64,000 nucleotides of DNA from Schistocerca nitens. Lineage: Eukaryota > Arthropoda > Insecta > Orthoptera > Acrididae. A model generated the notes under the pieces. The model saw only the letters and a list, made by a program, of their open reading frames with translations, ran no database searches and was not told the origin of the DNA. Below are positions 46,330 through 56,528 of the stretch, in pieces. Positions within the stretch are counted from its first letter, which is position 1. Each line of letters begins with the position of its first letter. The position numbers and the translations under genes were made by a program. Where the stretch lies: contig NC_064614.1 in NCBI RefSeq assembly GCF_023898315.1, positions 76,644,501-76,708,500 on the forward strand, given 5' to 3'.

Positions 46330-47470
46330 TACGCAACGAATACGGCAGTCAGATGTTGTTGATGCCGTTCGCTGTCGCAATTCCCAAGCTTAAAGCTGAA
46401 AAGGCACCTGGTCCGGATTGCGTCCACCTTGCGGTCGTGCGGTTGGTAGGTCCACAGATAGTACAGTATTTCACAGGATTACTAAACAAGACGTTGCGAA
46501 AGGGAGAATCCCGGCGATATGCAAAACAACTAGAGCAGTAGTGATTAAAAAGGGAAACAGTAAATGCCTGGAGTCACCGAAAAGCCATAGATCTAGACGT
46601 CTTCGTTATAGTTCAGCAACGTTTGCTCTGTGATCGGTTGCAGGCGTGCAGGGAGCTCTTGCATCTAAATCTGTGTGAAACGTCCCCTTTTTGAAAAATT
46701 ATACAAGACTGTGCTTATCCTGACACACAATATTTTTAGCGCAACGCAATCTGACTTTCAAGAATCCCTACAAAAGAATGGCCCTGACTAACATTAACCT
46801 ATACGTTTCATAAATCACTTACCTCACAAAAATCTTGGTTACTCGAACTACTGCAATACAGCGAGCGCCACTACTGCCAGCTATATAAAAGATTCAAACC
46901 ACGTAAGGCACTAACTACTGATAGGCATAGCAAATGAAAGATTTTAATAGAGAACAAACAATGTATTTACCTTAACAGTCATCAAAAGTCATCATATATA
47001 TAGTAGTTCATACCATCCAGTCTTACAAATTTCAAAACTCCGTCATCTCTCTCCCCACATCCACCACTACTGGCGGCTCACCTCCAACTGCGCAACGCTA
47101 CGCGCTGTTAACATCCAGCTGCCGCTGCCCAACACTACAATGGCAGACAACAATGCAAACTAGCCACAGACTGTGATCACAGCCAGTGATTTTCATACAG
47201 AGCGCTACGTAACGTTGCCAATAAGAAAACATAAACAGCCTACTTACATGTGTAAATATGGATTCAGAAAAGGGAAGTCTACAGCCGATGCGATTAATAG
47301 AGCTATGAAGATTGTAGAAAATTCGACAATGTAGTACGCATTGGCGCTAACGATTGATATCACAGGCGCATTCGACAATCTTTAGTGGCCTGCGACGTTC
47401 GCACGCCTTCGAGATCTCAGCGTCACCAAATGTCTGTATAGACTGTCCTGTGCAGCTCTTCCGTGTAGGC
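46330..47470 (+). mobile_element. R1-like LINE remnant, split by a solo LTR
   Basis: The plus-strand translation gives K-A-P-G-P-D near 46400 (motif 0/1), G-R-I-P-A-I-C-K near 46505, then after the LTR Y-G-F-R-K-G-K-S-T-A-D-A-I near 47262 and a motif-A-like L-T-I-D-I-T-G-A-F-D near 47350. Y-G-F-R-x-G-x-S-T-x-D-A-I is characteristic of R1-clade reverse transcriptases. Frameshifts and stops are present and the catalytic F-x-D-D region is missing. Confidence 0.7.
46676..47248 (-). mobile_element. Solo LTR, family L1, copy c
   Basis: On the minus strand this runs TGTAAGTAGG...ACGTTTCA. TGTG at 46672-46675 and 47249-47252 is the 4-bp target-site duplication. It interrupts the R1-like remnant, so it is the younger insertion. 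Confidence 0.88.
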
Positions 47471-47479
47471 GAATATTAG

Positions 47480-48200
47480 TGTGTGCGGTTTCACACAGTG
47501 TTTCCTCGCTGATTTCTCACCAGTCATCTGCAGTGACGCTTATGTTCGTTAATCCTGGTGTTGATTTGTCGTCCAATTATTCCAGCATAAACACTTCCAC
47601 ACGTATATGCGGCATATTCCCGACGCTGAAAGTTTCCTCCTTTGCCAAACAGAGACATTCTTTGATCTTCTTTCTCGGTCTTTACGTCGCATTCGCGTAA
47701 TATACGTTCCATTCTACCCCTACCACTGGGAATGTATGCCAGAAAGGCCATACTGAAATTTTTTTTCCGATGTGTCACGCCGCCAAGTATTTGATTCAGT
47801 TCCATGTCTTGTGTAATAGTGTAACTGCTTCTCGGAACAGTTTCCAGATGTTGCATCTCGTCCCTGAGGTGCTGCGACTCACATGTTCGTCCTGCGTGCA
47901 TTGCGAGTATATTAATCATGATTCTGTTCTGGCTTGGTTGGTGATTCGACAGTCTGTGCAGGTGTCGCTTCGTGTGTGTCGGTTTTCGATACACGCCCTG
48001 TGTCAGGTTTTCATCAGCCCTGGTAACCAGCACATCTATAAAGGTTATCTCTTGGTCCTGTTCTACCTACACAGTAAATTTTATGTTAGCCTGGATTCAC
48101 CGAGCTCTCCCTCACCATGGTTCCACTCAATGAGTGCATCGTTGACGTAACTGTCCCACAACTTATTCACAATTCCCTGCATCTGCCGCCCTACTTAATT
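47480..48200 (-). pseudogene. Penelope-like retroelement remnant: RT end plus GIY-YIG domain
   Basis: The minus-strand frame 48033-47524 (169 codons) reads G-V-Y-R-K-P-T-H-T near its start, the block after the reverse-transcriptase core in Penelope-like elements. It ends C-G-S-V-Y-A-G-I-I-G-R-Q-I-N-T-R-I-N-E-H-K-R-H-C, a GIY-YIG-type endonuclease signature with a zinc-finger-like C/H pattern. The preceding RT part (48200-48034) is decayed (E-W-N-H-G-E-G-E-L-G). A functional element would combine an RT with this GIY-YIG nuclease; here the RT is incomplete. Confidence 0.75.
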
Positions 48201-48616
48201 CTACATCGCTCATGATGGTGACATCAGGCACAAGCTTTTCCCGGTCTTTTTTGTCTGACTGAGCTAGACTGAGTCCCCGCCATTTTCAGTAACTTTACGT
48301 TTACTCCCCATCCCTTTGCTTCAGCCGTTATTGACTTTCGGTTCCTCAAATTGCACTATTTAAGAAGCATTATTATAGACTGGAGGACACTGGTCATCCG
48401 AGCGAGCACGGACGCTACACTCTGAAAAAAAGTAAGTGGTTGTTCCTTTATTGCTTTACTACAACTCAGTTCAGTTTTCATGCAAGTAATTTTAGGTGTA
48501 TCAAAATTAATACAATTAACTTGTTTTTCACCTATAATATTTACCTCTATATTTCTAGTTTGTGAAATAAATATCAAAGGTAAAATAAAACCTAGGATAG
48601 AGAAGCTGATCTATGG

Positions 48617-48841
48617 TTGGAATGGCTCAATGAGCTAAGTGATGAAGATCCAGACAATAAGTCTGTTGACTCAAAGAACCAGGCTTGTGTACATGAAAGC
48701 GGTCACGATTCAAGAAGAGAAGAAAAAGATTCAAAAAATGGTGAACTTGAATCACAGGAAGAAATATTTCAGAAGGACGTATTTTTCTTAAGAAGACATG
48801 GAATAGCTGAAAGAAGGAATAATAAATACTCTACACATTAA
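48617..48841 (+). pseudogene. Possible piggyBac-like transposase N-terminal fragment
   Basis: The 74-codon frame is acidic at first (E-W-L-N-E-L-S-D-E-D-P-D, H-E-S-G-H-D-S) and then has F-F-L-R-R-H-G-I, reminiscent of the acidic N-terminus and following F-x-G-K-D-x block of piggyBac transposases. Nothing of the catalytic domain is visible, and no terminal repeats were found. The assignment is weak. Confidence 0.3.
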
Positions 48842-49067
48842 CCTGGACCCAAAAATGAAGCTCCTTAAACGAAGACAAAAATACATAATACGAAGTAATC
48901 CTTGAATGAAAATATAATATTGCACCATATACTAATATTTGCAGTGAGGAACGTCGCGGTAACTTTTCTAGGGTAAGGGATGCTAAACAAACTGTTTTTA
49001 TTCAGATCAGGGCTTTCATTGCCTTTTAATAGGAATATCTGTGTGGATCTCTGAGACTTTCTATAAA
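48842..49067. other. No gene recognised
   Basis: Short stretch before the Tc1-like element; nothing recognisable. Confidence 0.45.
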
Positions 49068-49217
49068 GACACTGAGGTGACAACCGTCATGAGATAGCGA
49101 TATGCAGATATACAAACGGCGGTACTGTCGCTTACACAATATATAAAAGGGCAGTGCTTTCGCAGACCTGTAATTTGTAATTGATGTGAAAAGTTTTCCG
49201 ACGTGGTTATGTCCGCA

Positions 49218-50030
49218 TGACGGGAATTAAAAGAATATGCACGTGGAGTGGTGGCTGGAACTAGAAATATGGAACATTCTATTTCGGAAATCGTTATCGA
49301 ATTTAAATGTTCCGAGATCCATAGTGTCGAGAGTGTGTAGAGACATTACCTCTCACCATTTACATCGCAGAGGCCGACGGCCTTCGCTTAACAACCGAGA
49401 GCCGCAGTGTTTGCGTAGAGTCGTCACTGCTAACAGACAAACAGCACTGCTTCAAATAACAGTAGAGATCAACATGAGACGTACGACGAACGTATCCGTT
49501 GGAACAGTGCGGCGAAATTTGTCGTAAATGGGCTACGACTGCAGACCACCGTCGTGAGCGCAAGTGCTAACAGCGCCTCTCCTGGATTCGTGACTATATC
49601 GGTTGGCCCCTAGATGATTGGAAAACCTTGGCGTGGTCAGATGAGTCTTGATTTCAGTTGGTAAGAACTTATGGTAGGCTTCGAGTTTGGTGCAGATTCC
49701 GCGTAGCCATGGACCCAAGATGTCAACAAGGCCATGTGCAAGATGGTGGCGGCTCCAAAAATCTATGAGCTGTCTTTACAGGCAATGGACTAAGTTCTCT
49801 GGTCCAACTGAACCGATCATTGACTGGAAATGGGTATGTTAGGCCACCTAGAGACCATTTTCAGCTATTCATCAGCTTTATGCCCCAAACGATGCTGGAA
49901 TTTTTATGGGCGCGATTGGTTGGAAGGACATTCAGGACAATTCGAGCGAATGATTTGGCCAGGACAGAGAGGCAGCAGGGTTCAATATTTTCTGTGAAGG
50001 GGACTTCCTACGACTTGTTGAGTTCATGAA
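49218..50030 (+). pseudogene. Tc1-like transposase, heavily degraded
   Basis: Fragments on the plus strand in several frames follow Tc1 order: a helix-turn-helix start near 49218, S-V-G-T-V-R-R-N-L near 49495, W-S-D-E-S (first Asp, followed by a stop) near 49640, and Q-L-N-R-S-L-T-G-N-G-Y-V-R near 49810. The G-N-G segment is followed by a jump over the third catalytic block. A TATA-like ATATATAAAAGG at about 49139 lies upstream. No long frame is left. Confidence 0.7.
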
Positions 50031-50516
50031 ATGTCAAGTTGCCGGGCGAAACTATGACAAAACGAATCTTTTTTTTGAATCTACTATCTCCCGACTGGTT
50101 TCATGCGACCCGCCACCAATTCTTCTCCTGTGCCAACCTCTTCATCTCAGAATAGCACTTGCGTCCGTCCTCGCTAATTTGCTGGATGCATTCCATTCCC
50201 TGATGTCTTAACATATGTCCTATCATTCCTTCCCTTCATCATGTCAGTGTTACCATATATTCGTTTCCTCTCCGATTCTGCGCAATACCTGCTCATGCCT
50301 TACTTTATCAGTCCACCTAATTTTCAACATTTGTCTTTAGCCCCACATCTCAAAAGCTTCCATTCTCTTCTGTTGCTGCTTTAAAACAGTCCGTGTTTCA
50401 CTGTCATACAATACTCTGCGCATGACGTAAATTCTCAGAAATTTCTTCCTCAAATGGTGGATTATGTTTGATACTAGTAGGCTTCCACTTAACCAGGAAT
50501 TCCCTTTTTGCCAGTG

Positions 50517-50783
50517 CTAAGACTTGCTCCATCCGTTATTGCTTATTTTTCCGCTGACGTAGTACAATTCCCTAACTTGATCTACTTCGTGACTTTCACT
50601 TCTGATGTTAAGTTTCTCCCTAGTCTCATTTTTGCTGCTTCGCATTCTGCTTCTCATTACTTTCGTCTTTCTTCGATTTTCTCTCAGTCCGTATTCTGTA
50701 ATTATTACACTAATCATTCCATTCGACAGATCCTGTAATTCTTCTTCACTGAGGATAGCAATGTCAGCAGTGAATCGTATCAT
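50517..50783 (-). pseudogene. LINE reverse transcriptase catalytic region, mutated
   Basis: The minus-strand frame starts M-I-R-F-T-A-D-I-A-I-L. The usual F-A-D-D box has become F-T-A-D (50763-50774), which removes the first catalytic aspartate. The following L-N-I-R-x-x-x-H-E-V-D-x-V-R-E-L-Y-Y-V-S-G-K-I matches the copy at 61880-61940, so these two belong to one subfamily. Inactive. Confidence 0.75.
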
Positions 50784-51336
50784 TGATATCCTTATTCTCT
50801 GAATTTTTATTCATCTCTTCAGCATTTCCTTTATTTCAATCATTGCTCCATCAATGAACAGATTGATCAGTAGCGATGAAAGATTACACACATGTCTTAC
50901 ACCATTTTTGATCAGATCACTTTGTTCTTCGTGGTCTAATCATATTACTCCTTCTTGTCTCTTGTATATTGCATATGACACTTCTCTTCCTATTGTTTAT
51001 CTACATTTGTCTCAGAATTTCGCGATCTTGCACAATTTTAGATAGTCAAACTCTTTTTCCACGTTGACAAATCCTATGAAAGTGTCATGATTTTTCTTTA
51101 GCCTTGCTTCCACTACAACCGCAGCGTCTTAATTCCCTCTCTGGTGCATCCACCTTTCCTAAAGCCAAAGTGATCGTCATCTAACACATCCTCAATTTCC
51201 TTTTCCATTCACCTGTATATTATTCTTGTAAGCAACTAGGATACATGAGCTGTCAAGCTGATTGTGCAATAATTCTCGCAATTGTCAGCTCTTGCAGTCT
51301 TCGGAATTGTGTGGACGGTATTTTTCCGTAAGCCAA

Positions 51337-51536
51337 AAAATGGTTCAAAAGGCTCTAAGCACTATGGGACTTAACATCTGGGTCATTAGTCCCTTAGACT
51401 TAGAACTACTTAAACCTAACTAACATAAGGACATCACAGACATCCATGCCCAAGGCAGGATTCGAAACTGCGACCGTAGCAGCAGCGCGGTTCCAGACTG
51501 AAGGGCCTAGAACCGCTCGGCCACAGAGGTCGGCTT
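51337..51536 (-). mobile_element. tRNA-derived SINE, family 1, inside the LINE
   Basis: Head and tail are recognisable although diverged (GGTTCAAAAGGCTC, GGATTCGAAACTGC). I could not find a clear target-site duplication. It interrupts the LINE just before its RT core. Confidence 0.9.
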
Positions 51537-52102
51537 TGAGAAAATCAAATAGTATGTCGCCAGACTCAAAAATTCTACACACCAACGTGAATAGTCGTTT
51601 TCTTGTACTTCCTCCAGTGATGTTAGAAATTCAGATGGATTGTTATCGATCCTTTCTCCATTATTAAATATTAAGTCCTCCAAAGCTTTTTTAATCCAGT
51701 GAGTCTAATAAAGGATCCCCTTCCTCTTCTAAAGCGGCTCCTGTTTCATCTTTTATCACATCAGACAAATCTTCCCCTTCGTATGAGCCTTCAGTGTACT
51801 CTTTCCACCAGTCGGCTCTCTGATCTTCGTTTAACAGTGGAATTGCCGTTGCACTCATAATGTTACTACCCTTGCTCTTATTTTCACCGAAGGTTATTTT
51901 GACTTTCCTGTGTCCTGTGTCAGTCCGTCCAACAATCTTTTGTCCCAAGTCCATATTCTCCTGGACATAACATTTTTTTAGCTTCCATGCACCTCCTGTT
52001 TATTTCATTTCTCAGCGATTTGTATTTCACTGTTCCTAAATTTCCCTTAACATTTTTTTACTTCTTTCTATCATCGATAAACTGGAGTATTTCTCCTGTT
52101 AC

Positions 52103-52747
52103 TCATGATTTCTTCGCAGCTACCTTCTTTGTACCTATGTTTTCCTTCCCAACTTCTGTGATGGCTCTTTTTAGAGATGTCCATTCCTCTTCAACTGTAC
52201 TGCCTACTGCGCTATTCCTTATTGCTGTATCTATAGCGTTAGAGAACTTCAAACGTATCTCGTCTTTCCTTAGTACTTCCGTATCCCACTTCCTTGCGTA
52301 TTGATTCTTCCTGACTAATGTCTTGAACTTCAGCCTACTCTTCATCAGTACTATATTGTGATCTGAGTCTATATCTGCTCCTGGGTACGCCTTACAATCC
52401 AGTATCTGATTTCGGAATATCTGTCTGACCATGATGTAATCTAATTGAAATCTTCCCGTATCTCCCGGCCTTTTCCAAGTATACCTCCTCCTCTTGTGAT
52501 TCTTGAACAGGGTATTCGCTATTACTAGCTGAAACTTGTTACAGAACTCATTTAGTCTTTCTCCTCTTTCATTCCTTGTCCCAAGGCCATATTCTCCTGT
52601 AACCTTTTCTTCTACTCCTTCCCCTACAACTGCATTCCAGTCGCCCATGACTATTAGATTTTCGTCCCCCTTTACATACTGCATTACCCTTTCAATATCC
52701 TCATACACTTTCTCTATCTGTTCATCTTCAGGTTGCGACGTTCGCAT
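52103..52747 (-). pseudogene. LINE apurinic-type endonuclease domain, open over 214 codons
   Basis: The open frame shows the C-terminal half of an APE-like endonuclease: G-D-W-N-A-V-V-G (catalytic Asp/Asn block), R-R-Y-T-W-K-R-P, Q-L-D-Y-I-M-V and D-S-D-H-N-I-V (terminal S-D-H block). The enzyme nicks chromosomal DNA to prime reverse transcription. The N-terminal part with the first catalytic glutamate is not in this frame. The frame stops before the RT, so it is not a functional polyprotein. Confidence 0.85.
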
Positions 52748-53013
52748 GTATACCTGAACTATCGTTGTCGGTGTTCGTTTGCTGTCGATTCAGATAAACT
52801 GAACTCTGTCACTGAACTTTTTACAGTAACACACTCCCTGCCCTACCTTCCTGTTCATAACGAATTTTACTACCGCGTACTCACACTCATCTTTCGAGTA
52901 ATCTTTGTCTTCTATCCGTTTCACTTCACTGACCTCTACTATATCTAGACTGACCCATGGCGCAATGATATTACGAGGTATCCCATGACTTTTGTCATCT
53001 CAGTGTATCAGAG

Positions 53014-53685
53014 TTGTGTGATAAGTCAAAGAGCAACGATCTTGAATCATGCTACTTATACACGCGTATCATGTCATTTCTGGAAACCCAGAATCTACTC
53101 TGTAGGAATCAACATGGATTCCGGAAACAGCGATCGTATGAGACCCAACTCGCTTTATTTGTTCGAGAGACCCAGAAAATATTAGATACAGGCTCCCAGG
53201 TAGATGCCATTTTCCTTGACTTCTGGAAGGCGTTCGATGTAGCTCCGCACTGTCGCCTGATAAACAAAGTAAGAGCATACGGAATATCAGACCAGCTGTG
53301 TGGCCGGATTGAAGAGTTTTTAGCAAACAGAACCCAGCATGTTGTTCTCAATGTAGAGACGTCTACAGACGTTAAAGTAACCTCTGGCGTACCACAGGGG
53401 AGTGTTATGGGACCATTGCTTTTCACAATATATATAAATTACCTAGTAGATAGTGTCGGAAGTTCCATGCGGCTTTTCGCGGATGATGCTGTAGTATACA
53501 GAGAAGTTGCACCAAAAGAAAATTGCAGCGAAATGCAGCAAGATCTGCAGCTGATAGGCACTTGGTGTAGCGAGTGGCAACTGACCCTTAACATAGACAA
53601 ATGTAATGTATTGCGAATACATAGAAAGAAGGATCTTTTATTGTATGATTATATGATAGCGGAACAAACAATGGAATGCAGCTAA
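53014..53685 (+). pseudogene. Jockey-like reverse transcriptase core
   Basis: The 223-codon open frame carries N-Q-H-G-F-R-K-Q-R-S (motif 1), F-L-D-F-W-K-A-F-D (motif A, catalytic Asp), S-G-V-P-Q-G-S-V-M-G-P (motif B), F-A-D-D-A-V (motif C, 53476-53487, both Asp intact) and W-Q-L-T-L-N-I-D-K-C (motif D/E). After a frameshift near 53685 the thumb and C-terminal blocks continue (L-R-F-I-G-R-V-L; R-A-A-R-F-V-T-G near 53920) with further stops to about 54215. The catalytic core itself looks intact, but the copy lacks an endonuclease. Confidence 0.88.
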
Positions 53686-54285
53686 TTCTGTAAAATATCA
53701 GGGAGTAAGCGTACGGAACGATCTGAAGTGGAATGATCATATAAAATTAATTGTTGTTAAGGCGGGTGCCAGGTTGAGATTCATTGGGAGAGTCCTTAGT
53801 AAATGTAGTCCATCAAAAAAGGAGGTGGCTTACAAAACACTCGTTCGACATATACTTGAGTGTTGCTCATCAGTGTGGGATCTGTACCTTGTCGGATTGA
53901 CAGAGGATTAGAGAAGAGCGGCGCGTTTCGTCACAGGGTTATTTGGTAAGCGTGATAGCGTTACGGAGATGTTTAGCAAACTCCAAGTGGCAGACTCTGC
54001 AAGAGAGGCGCTCTGCATCGCGGTGTAGCTTGCTGTCCAGGTTTCGAGAGGGTGCGTTTCTGGATGAGGTATCGAATATATTGCTTCCCCCTACTTATAC
54101 CTCCCGAGGAGATCACGAATGTAAAATTGGAGAGATTCGAGCACGCACGGAGGCTTTCCGGCAGTCGTTCTTCCCGCGAACCATACGCTACTGGAACAGG
54201 AAAGGGAGGTAATGACAGTGGCACGTTAAATGCCCTCCGCCACACACCGTTGAGTGTCTTGCGGTGTATAAATGTAGATGTAGAA
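53014..54285 (+). mobile_element. Jockey-like LINE, 5'-truncated
   Basis: The reverse transcriptase starts directly after the Tc1 end at 53007. The C-terminal region follows and ends in GTGTATAAATGTAGATGTAG, the same (ATGTAG)n-type tail as the antisense copy starting at 54476. The 3' end is therefore intact and the 5' half is missing or lies beyond the Tc1 insertion. Confidence 0.85.
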
Positions 54286-54546
54286 CCGACTCAGATTGCA
54301 CTGATGTTTGAGAGTATGCGTAACATAGGGCTGGGTAGAGAGAAGACAATTTGGCTGCTACCGGAGGATTACTGAAGCTATTTACGAACACTTGACAAAA
54401 ATATTTTTTACGGTTTGTACGATAGTGTATTAGGTATATTTAGATGTGAATAAGAAACTTCTAAAATCATTCATATACATCTACATCTACATGATTACTC
54501 TGCAATTCACATTTAAGTGCTTGGCAGAGGGTTCATCGAACCACAA

Positions 54547-55596
54547 TCATACTATCTCTCTACCATTCCACTCCCGAACAGCGCGCGGGAAAAACGGACA
54601 CCTAAACCTTTCTGTTCGAGCTCTGATTTCTCTTATTTTATTTTGATGATCATTCCTACCTATGTAGGCTGGGCTCAACAAAATATTTTCGCATTTGGAA
54701 GAGAAAGCTGGTGACTGAAATTTCGCAAATAGATGTCGCTGCGACGAAAAACGTCTTTGCTTTAATGACTTCCATCCCAACTCGCCTATCATATCTGCCA
54801 CAGTCTCTCCCCTATTACGTGATAATACAAAACGAGCTGCCCTTTTTAGCACCCCTTCTATGTTCTCCGTCAATCCCACCCTGTAAGGATCCCACACCGC
54901 GGAGCGATGTTCTAACAGAGGACGAACGAGTGTAGTGTAAGCTGTCTCTTTAGTGGACAAGTTGCATCTTCTAAGTGTCCTTCCAATGAAACGCAACCTT
55001 TGGCTCGCCTTCCCCACAATATTATCTATGTGGTCTTTCCAACTGAAGTTGTTCGTAATTTTAACACCCAGGTACTTAGTTGAATTGACAGCCTTGAGAA
55101 TTGTACTATTTATCGAGTAATCGAATTCCAACGGATTTCTTTTGGAACTCATGTGGATCACCTCACACTTTTCGTTATTTAGCGTCAAGTGCTACCTGCC
55201 ACACCATACAGCAATGTTTTCTAAATTGCTTTGCAACTGATACTGGTCTTTGGATGACCTTACTAGACGGTAAATTACAGCATCATCTGCGAACAACCTA
55301 AGAGAACTGCTCAGATTGTCACCCAGGTCATTTATATAGATCAGGAACAGCAGAGGTCCCAGGACGCTTCCCTGGGGAACACCTGATATCACTTCAGTTT
55401 TACTCGATGATTTGCCGTCTATTACTACGAACTGCGACCTTCGTGACAGGAAATTACGAATCCAGTCGCACAGCTGAGACGATACCCCATAGGCCTGCAG
55501 CTTGATTAGAAGTCGCTTGTGAGGAACGGTGTCGAAAGCTTTCCGGAAATCTAGAAATACGGAATCAACTTGAGATCCCCTGTCGATAGCGGCCAT
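54547..55596 (-). pseudogene. Jockey-like reverse transcriptase, single nonsense codon
   Basis: One frame of about 350 codons on the minus strand is interrupted only by TAG (55192-55194), where the neighbouring residues (C-G-R-stop-H-L-T-L) suggest a former tryptophan. Motifs: F-L-D-F-R-K-A-F-D-T-V (motif A), S-G-V-P-Q-G-S-V-L-G-P (motif B), F-A-D-D-A-V (55282-55293), L-T-L-N-N-E-K-C, Y-L-G-V-K-I, R-L-R-F-I-G-R, and the C-terminal F-F-P-R-A-V-R-E-W-N. It is the best-preserved Jockey-like RT here. Motif 1 lies further upstream in a decayed part. Confidence 0.9.
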
Positions 55597-55764
55597 TACT
55601 TCGTGCGAATAAAGAGCTAGCTGCGTTGCACAAGAACGATGTTTTCTGAAACCATGCTGATTACGTATAATAGATCGTCCCCTTCGAGGTGATTCATAAT
55701 GTTTGAATACAGTATATGCTCCAAAACCCTACTGCAAACTGACGTCAATGATATAGGTCTGTAG

Positions 55765-56097
55765 AAGAAGTTTTAATCTGCCAGGAAGTTTCATAACAGC
55801 GCACACTCCGATGCAGAGTGAAAATCTCATTCTGGAAACATCCCCCAGGCTGTGGCTAAGCCATGTCTCCGCTGTATCCTTTCTTTCAGGAGTGCTAGTT
55901 CTGCACGTTCGCAGGAGAGCTTCTGTAAAGTTTGGAAGGTAGGAGACGAGATACTGGCAGATGTAATGCTGTGAGGACCGGGCGTGAGTCGTGCTTCGGT
56001 AGCTCAGATGATAGAGCACTTGCCCGCGAAAGGCAAAGGTCCCGAGTTTGAGTCTCGGACGAGCATAAAGTTTTAACCTGCCAGGAAGTTTCATATA
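55765..56097 (+). mobile_element. tRNA-like repeat element with direct terminal repeats
   Basis: GTTTTAATCTGCCAGGAAGT at 55770 recurs as GTTTTAACCTGCCAGGAAGT at 56070 in the same orientation, 300 bp apart. The second follows a tRNA-like unit (GGTAGCTCAGATGATAGAGC, GGTCCCGAGTTTGAGTCTCGG, about 56000-56062). The antisense LINE continues on both sides (GTCTGTAG / GTAGTTCGATGG), so it is an insertion with a short duplication. It is not a functional tRNA gene. Confidence 0.75.
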
Positions 56098-56210
56098 GTA
56101 GTTCGATGGATTACTCCTACAACCCTACTTAAACACTGGTGCGACCTGCGCAATTCTCAAATCTGTAGGTATAGATCTATCGGTGAGCGAGCGGCTGTAT
56201 ATGATTGCTA

Positions 56211-56528
56211 GCACTCCGTCTTCAGGCCACAAGTGGCCCATCGGGACCATCCGACCGCGGTGTCATCGTCAGTTGAGGATGCGGATAGGAGGGGCGTGTG
56301 GTCAGCACACCGCTCTCCCGGTCGTTATGATGGATTTCTTTGACCGGAGCCGTCACTATTCGGTCGAGTAGCTCCTCAGTTGGCATAACGAGGCTGAGTG
56401 CACCCCTAAAAATGACGACAGCGCATGGCGGCTGGATGGTCACCCATCCAAGTGCCGGCCACGCCCGACAGCGCTGAACTTCCGTGATCTCATGGGAACC
56501 GGTGTATCCACTGCGGCAAGGCCGTTGC
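56211..56528 (-). mobile_element. 5S-rRNA-derived SINE (SINE3 type), antisense
   Basis: The minus strand begins GGCAACGGCCTTGCCGCAGT and carries the same 5S-like block and body as 29116-29437. Flanks CTGTATATGATTGCTA (56195-56210) and CTGTATGACTGCTA (56529-56542) are an imperfect target-site duplication within the LINE. Confidence 0.87.

Larger units (their letters stand above)
50068..52960 (-). mobile_element. RTE/BovB-like LINE, near full length, antisense
   Basis: Read on the minus strand, the order is endonuclease (52747-52103), linker (51954-51691), reverse transcriptase and C-terminal region (about 51690-50120), and a short T run at 50069-50076 that is the poly(A) tail. The 3' end (complement of GACTGGTTTCATGCGACC) resembles the 3' ends of the RTE copies at 28970 and 62450. 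A family 1 SINE sits at 51337-51536. It splits a Tc1-like element. Confidence 0.8.
49068..53007 (+). mobile_element. Tc1-like element split by a LINE
   Basis: The left end (49069) reads ACACTGAGGTGACAACCGTC. The right end, read on the other strand from 53007, is TACACTGAGATGACAAAAGTC. These two terminal repeats clearly belong together but are almost 4 kb apart, because a 2.9-kb minus-strand LINE (about 50068-52960) lies near the 3' end. The Tc1 part alone is about 1.05 kb, with further internal loss. Confidence 0.85.

Noticed and set aside
46030-46380. 116-codon frame with a long Cys-Val repeat
   Set aside because: It is a translation of the (AC)n microsatellite.
56000-56068. Possible tRNA gene
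   Set aside because: The A- and B-box-like blocks are present, but the acceptor stem does not pair and the unit is part of a dispersed repeat.
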